In this document: positions 60,476 to 64,000 of the stretch, in pieces
Layout of the letters: the number at the start of each line of letters is the position of its first letter
How positions within the stretch are numbered: position 1 is the first letter of the stretch
Assembly: GCA_022496805.1 (NCBI GenBank)
Contig: CM040096.1
Span: forward strand, 11,657,501 to 11,721,500
DNA from: Pohlia nutans
Lineage: Eukaryota; Streptophyta; Bryopsida; Bryales; Mniaceae
DNA length: 64,000 nt
Reading direction: 5' to 3'
Notes under the pieces: model-generated
What the model was told of the DNA's origin: nothing
What the model saw: only the letters and a program-made list of their open reading frames with translations
Database searches by the model: none
Made by a program: the position numbers and the translations under genes

Positions 60476-60560
60476 ATAGTCCCTTGATCCCTTCATGAAT
60501 AGTCCCTTGATCCCTTCATGTATAGTCCCTTGATCCCTTCATGAATAGTCCCTTAGGTTT
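60476..60560. repeat. 23-bp tandem repeat
   Basis: About 3.5 copies of AATAGTCCCTTGATCCCTTC with a following ATG. The unit boundaries are nearly identical between copies. Confidence 0.85.
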
Positions 60561-60610
60561 GGGCGAACTTGTAGTCCTGAACTCTCTCCTATCATTGGGG
60601 AGGTCATGAC

Positions 60611-60905
60611 ATTAGGAGAGATATGGGGCGTCAAGAAGGCCCCTTCCCTTTGTCAAACTGCTGATCAGCAGTAAACCAAAAACAACCAATAAAAAATAAG
60701 TTATTATAAAAAATAATCAATTTTTTTATAAAAAATAAAATAAAATCGCAGTCTGATGTGGCAGACAGTTGTCCACGTCATACTGCGATTTTTTTATTTT
60801 ATTAATTTTTTTTGTAAAAAAAATATAATATTTTTAAAATCCCGGCCAGCTGAATTCAGCTGATCCAAACCGGGGGCCTTCTTGACGCCCCATATCTCTC
60901 CTAAT
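60611..60905. mobile_element. 295-bp MITE with 33-bp inverted ends
   Basis: It starts ATTAGGAGAGATATGGGGCG and then TCAAGAAGGCCCC; the right end is the exact reverse complement over about 33 bp. A second stem (AATCGCAGT...ACTGCGATT) lies in the centre near 60746-60790. TSD not clear, superfamily unknown. Confidence 0.8.
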
Positions 60906-61199
60906 GGTTCCATACTCCATAGTGGTGTAAGGCTTTGTCACTTATAGTCATCTCGACTAGAGCTAGAGGAACTACGCACGCCCCCGCAATGAAACAGTTC
61001 GAAACAAAATTTAAACAATTTGAACCTCTATTAAACACACATTCAAAGCAATAAACACTATTGCTATACAATATGCCGGATCAATCCTTCTACATAAAAG
61101 ACAAATACAAAAACAACCAATCAAGGGGTAGTGGTGAAGACCACTATTTATTTTAAACAATTAGCACGGTGTCACCACTTGTCTCAGAAAGGTGGGTAG

Positions 61200-61375
61200 G
61201 GACTGGTTGGTTGATACAACTTTCTTGCCTATGATAAATTCACTAGCAGCACCAAGTCATGCATATCACACTACTGCTCAAACAGACCCAACGGGAATCG
61301 AATCCGGACCACATAATATGATACATAGCCCTTCACCAACCAACCGCAGAACTCATGACTTGGCAATCTTATAAC
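61200..61375 (-). repeat. possible tRNA-derived SINE fragment
   Basis: On the minus strand GGATTCGATTCCCG resembles a pol III B box (GGTTCGANTCC). An A-box-like GGTTGGTTGGTGAAGGG lies upstream. CCAAGTCATG occurs inverted at both sides. No A-tail or target duplication is evident, so this is tentative. Confidence 0.25.
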
Positions 61376-61731
61376 ATACTAAAAACCAACTTATACTCAA
61401 ACAATTACCCAACCAACAACTTATAGTTACTTTTATTGGTTACTAGTCACTTTTATTGGTTACTCGGATAATAAATCACATCTCTGAAAACACTTGGAAA
61501 GAGTTATTCTTTTAGTGAAATGAAGATCTAATCTTGGGTGCACATTTTTATACATGAGCAGATTGACTGAACAATTTTCTTGGATCACAGTGTCGTTGCT
61601 TCATGCAAAAATACTGAAATCCATTCGCAATGGCATAGTAAGTATTATCTACACATAATTATGTATGCGGTATCCAGAATTTTCTAAACCCAAATGATCT
61701 AGCACATTCAAGTACACTAATAGCTAGACTT

Positions 61732-63183
61732 TCAAACATCTACAAGGCCAGTACAAATGCCTTGGCAAAGACTGCCATACTCATTGTACGGAGTGTACGG
61801 CGGCAATTCATACCAACGTCTCTCTAACAAATCAAACTTCATACGGCGACCCGTCAAAAACGAAATGATGATCGCGTTTGCACATCCGACAGCAACCACT
61901 AGCTCGCCCATCACCTCTTCTACTCTGCTAAGCATGCTTAGGGAGTAATTGCAGAATTTTTGCATCTCAGCCACCTTCACGAACTCCCTCTTCGCTAGCA
62001 CAATCTCCCAAATACTCAACGTAACCCATTGCTTCTTGCTACTTCTTGCAAGTCCAGTGCACTCCACCATGAACAATCGATTCAAGCATACCACCAGTTG
62101 TAATTTATTATGTGGATACCCCCATGTAATTATGTCCACATTGATTTTGCTCCATGCACCAGTCGCTAAATCACACGAGTATAACATTGGATGTAGAACT
62201 ATAAGAGAACTATAACTGGGATCTTGTGCAAATAAAGTGTACAGGATGCCATTTACAAAGATGCTAGAGCAGGCGTGATACGCCATTCCCCATGTAGGTG
62301 CTTCACAAAGCTTCTTCCACATAGAAGTTGTGGAATCGTAGAGATAAAAAGGCCATATTCGTTATATTAAGACTTTTCGCAGTCTCATTTTTATTTTCGA
62401 CTCGAAGATAAACTGTTTTATCTCCTTACTACTATTTTTTTATAAATATTTAACAACACCACCTTTTGGAATTTCATTATAGAATCACTATTTGAACATT
62501 ATTATTTTTTTGTTTCAATTATTATTTTTTAAATGAATTTTTGAATAACTGGCATTCTGTCTCAAAATCAGCTAAAAGTCTCAATATAACGAATATGAAC
62601 ATTAAAGTCGCACTCTTCCTGTCTTGAAATCATGATAAATTGACTCCGTAGCTAAAGTTATGGTTATAATCTTGTAGGCTTTGGTCACATTGTCTACTGA
62701 CATGACCACAATGTCGCGGTCGTATGAGCAATAGGGTTCAGGTTCTAGAATTTCATGGAAGCTCTTGGTCATAGGGTTGCAAACAATGTGAGCTCGAGAT
62801 GCTCGCCTTGGAAATGAAGAGGACCACAATGCATCCAAATACATTGTGTAGATGAGCCCTCGATCGACAGCCAACGTGTATTTGTACCGTCCCAACATGG
62901 AAACGAATTTGTCATAGGGTAGCTTGTAGGACCGATTCTCCCCTACATCCAATACATACCAAGGTGTATTTGCAGTCATCTCCGTCAATTTAGGCAAGAT
63001 GAAGATGGAGGATGCTTGCCGAGGGGTAAGAGCACGAAGAGAAGCAAACCCAGGTTGCAAGATGAGATGGTTCTATGCCTTGCAAACCACATGGAAGCGA
63101 CAAACCACATGCTTAGGAAGAAATGCGAATACAATCTCAAACACTTCCAGAGGCAAATCCTTCCACGATTTGTTCAACGACAT
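61732..63183 (-). pseudogene. F-box (kelch-associated type) gene relic
   Basis: From the ATG at 63183 the frame reads an F-box start (SWKDLPLEVFEIVFAFLP, then VVCRFHVVCKA). A TAG stop (63073-63075) sits at codon 37, where F-box proteins have Trp (CKxW). The frame reopens at once (LILQPGFASLRAL...) and runs to about 62604 through the propeller-like part (IVCNPMTKSFHEI). There a family G MITE (62349-62603) interrupts it. The remainder resumes after the MITE (YLYDSTTSMWKKL, HACSSIFVNGILY, ...LERRWYELP) to the stop at 61732. This order matches plant F-box proteins with kelch-like C-termini. As it stands only a 36-residue peptide could be made. Confidence 0.75.
62349..62603. mobile_element. MITE family G, copy 2, inside the F-box relic
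   Basis: The left end AAGGCCATATTCGTTATATT pairs with the right end ...AATATAACGAATATG. Flanking AAA on both sides could be a 3-bp duplication but is weak in A-rich DNA. The interior AT-rich segment matches copy 1 (4642-4893) in inverted orientation. Confidence 0.75.
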
Positions 63184-64000
63184 CGTACCGCTTTCTCTTT
63201 TTCTCCTAACTTGGCCTTGGGTTATAGATCTCTCAGCTGCAAAAACAGAGCAAATTTAACGCTACATATGGCAAAACCAAACCAAACTACCTACTCACCG
63301 TTATGTCCATCTTTCGCACACAAAATGATCAAGGCAGTCTTACTCAATGAAGGTTTGAAGGTTTGAAACGAAGTCCTTCGTGTCCACAGACTCAAAACAA
63401 AATTGCAACATACAATGAAACTCACAACTCAACCTAATCAACCTCACTCACAGTGAATATCTAAATACCGTCAATCATGGCCGATTGTGCGCAAACATAC
63501 CTACCTCATGTCCGCGCTTGTTGCTCTCTCCAGCATGCACCAAAACCCTAAACCCTAAACGCCACAAACAGCGAGACCAAAGCTGATCGAGATGAAATGC
63601 CAAAGCCATTAGGTAACTCTCGACTGTCTACAAAGTAACGATGCCTCCCCGATCGAGTTGTTGGTGATGTACTCAAGAGATTCTTCGGTCGGAAGAAGAT
63701 CAGACTGCACGTATTAATTGAATCACTGCAAAAAGTGAAGAGACTTGGCAGGAGCTTGTGATTGTCTTCGTACAATTATATGCCGCCTCGATCAGAACGG
63801 AGCCGTAAGTTGCTTCAGTTTTCACGACGTACTAACAGCTTCTGCAAGAAGAAACCGGCCCTCTCGAACCCTCCGTCATTGGAGCTCCGTAATTACACAT
63901 ACAATCATAGTTCCTGTTAAGATAGAGCTATATATTCTAAAGAAACCAAAATATAAGAGAGAGAAAATATCACAAATATATTGAAAACATAAAGAGCTAT
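63184..64000. other. upstream region of the F-box relic, window end
   Basis: Apart from the telo boxes I see no gene; the open frames on either strand are short and lack family features. Confidence 0.45.
63541..63559. promoter_or_regulatory. telo-box pair upstream of the F-box relic
   Basis: Two adjacent AAACCCTAA-type boxes. Telo boxes are common in plant promoters near the start of transcription. About 360 bp upstream of the predicted ATG on the minus strand. Confidence 0.45.

Noticed and set aside
60611..60905. CRISPR-like or riboswitch interpretation of inverted and tandem repeats
   Set aside because: Plant nuclear context; the repeats are terminal inverted repeats of a MITE and a simple tandem array, without spacers.

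Overview
The window is nuclear DNA of a land plant. The evidence is long AT-rich intergenic DNA, small GT-AG introns, an ARABIDILLO-type F-box/armadillo gene, a plant-style ERMP1-like peptidase, an F-box relic with AAACCCTAA boxes upstream, a Ty1/copia element and a Stowaway MITE. The many MITEs inside introns and a piggyBac element would fit a bryophyte, lycophyte or fern, but I cannot fix the species by eye. All splice models were built by hand from GT/AG sites and phase. In the three main genes every junction keeps frame and the total length is a multiple of three.

Layout. 1-8.1 kb: no gene, only TTAA-flanked elements, a large foldback and G-rich minisatellites. 8.1-20.8 kb (+): a 21-exon gene for a 1191-residue fusion of an Mre11/SbcD nuclease with a Rad50/SbcC ATPase behind an organelle-type presequence. 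20.8-24.8 kb: nested MITEs. 24.8-32.3 kb (-): a 13-exon ARABIDILLO gene (935 residues). 32.3-37.1 kb: repeats. 37.1-41.4 kb (+): a 4-exon ERMP1-like M28 peptidase (929 residues). 43.6-57.2 kb: a three-layer transposon nest. A palindromic MITE is split at TTAA by a 13.4-kb piggyBac element, whose transposase gene is split in turn by a 5.55-kb copia element with a perfect AAAGA target duplication. 57.2-61.7 kb: more MITEs. 61.7-63.2 kb (-): an F-box pseudogene broken by a stop codon and by a MITE.

How the parts relate. The three intact genes look like unlinked housekeeping genes: organelle DNA-end processing (inferred), ubiquitin-ligase substrate recognition, and membrane-bound peptide processing. 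What unites the window is transposition. At least six distinct short families carry C-rich ends of the type CCCYTAA next to TTAA, the hallmark of piggyBac mobilisation, and several copies sit in introns of all three genes. The large piggyBac element may be a decayed relative of their source.

Most notable: the fused SbcD-SbcC gene with all catalytic motifs and a zinc hook; the complete piggyBac boundary (TTAA, CCCTTTAACG ends) with unexplained extra ORFs; the copia primer-binding site matching the anticodon arm of initiator tRNA-Met (half-tRNA priming as in Drosophila copia); a MITE family whose terminal repeats differ between copies yet stay perfectly inverted within each copy; and a 59-bp near-perfect hairpin.
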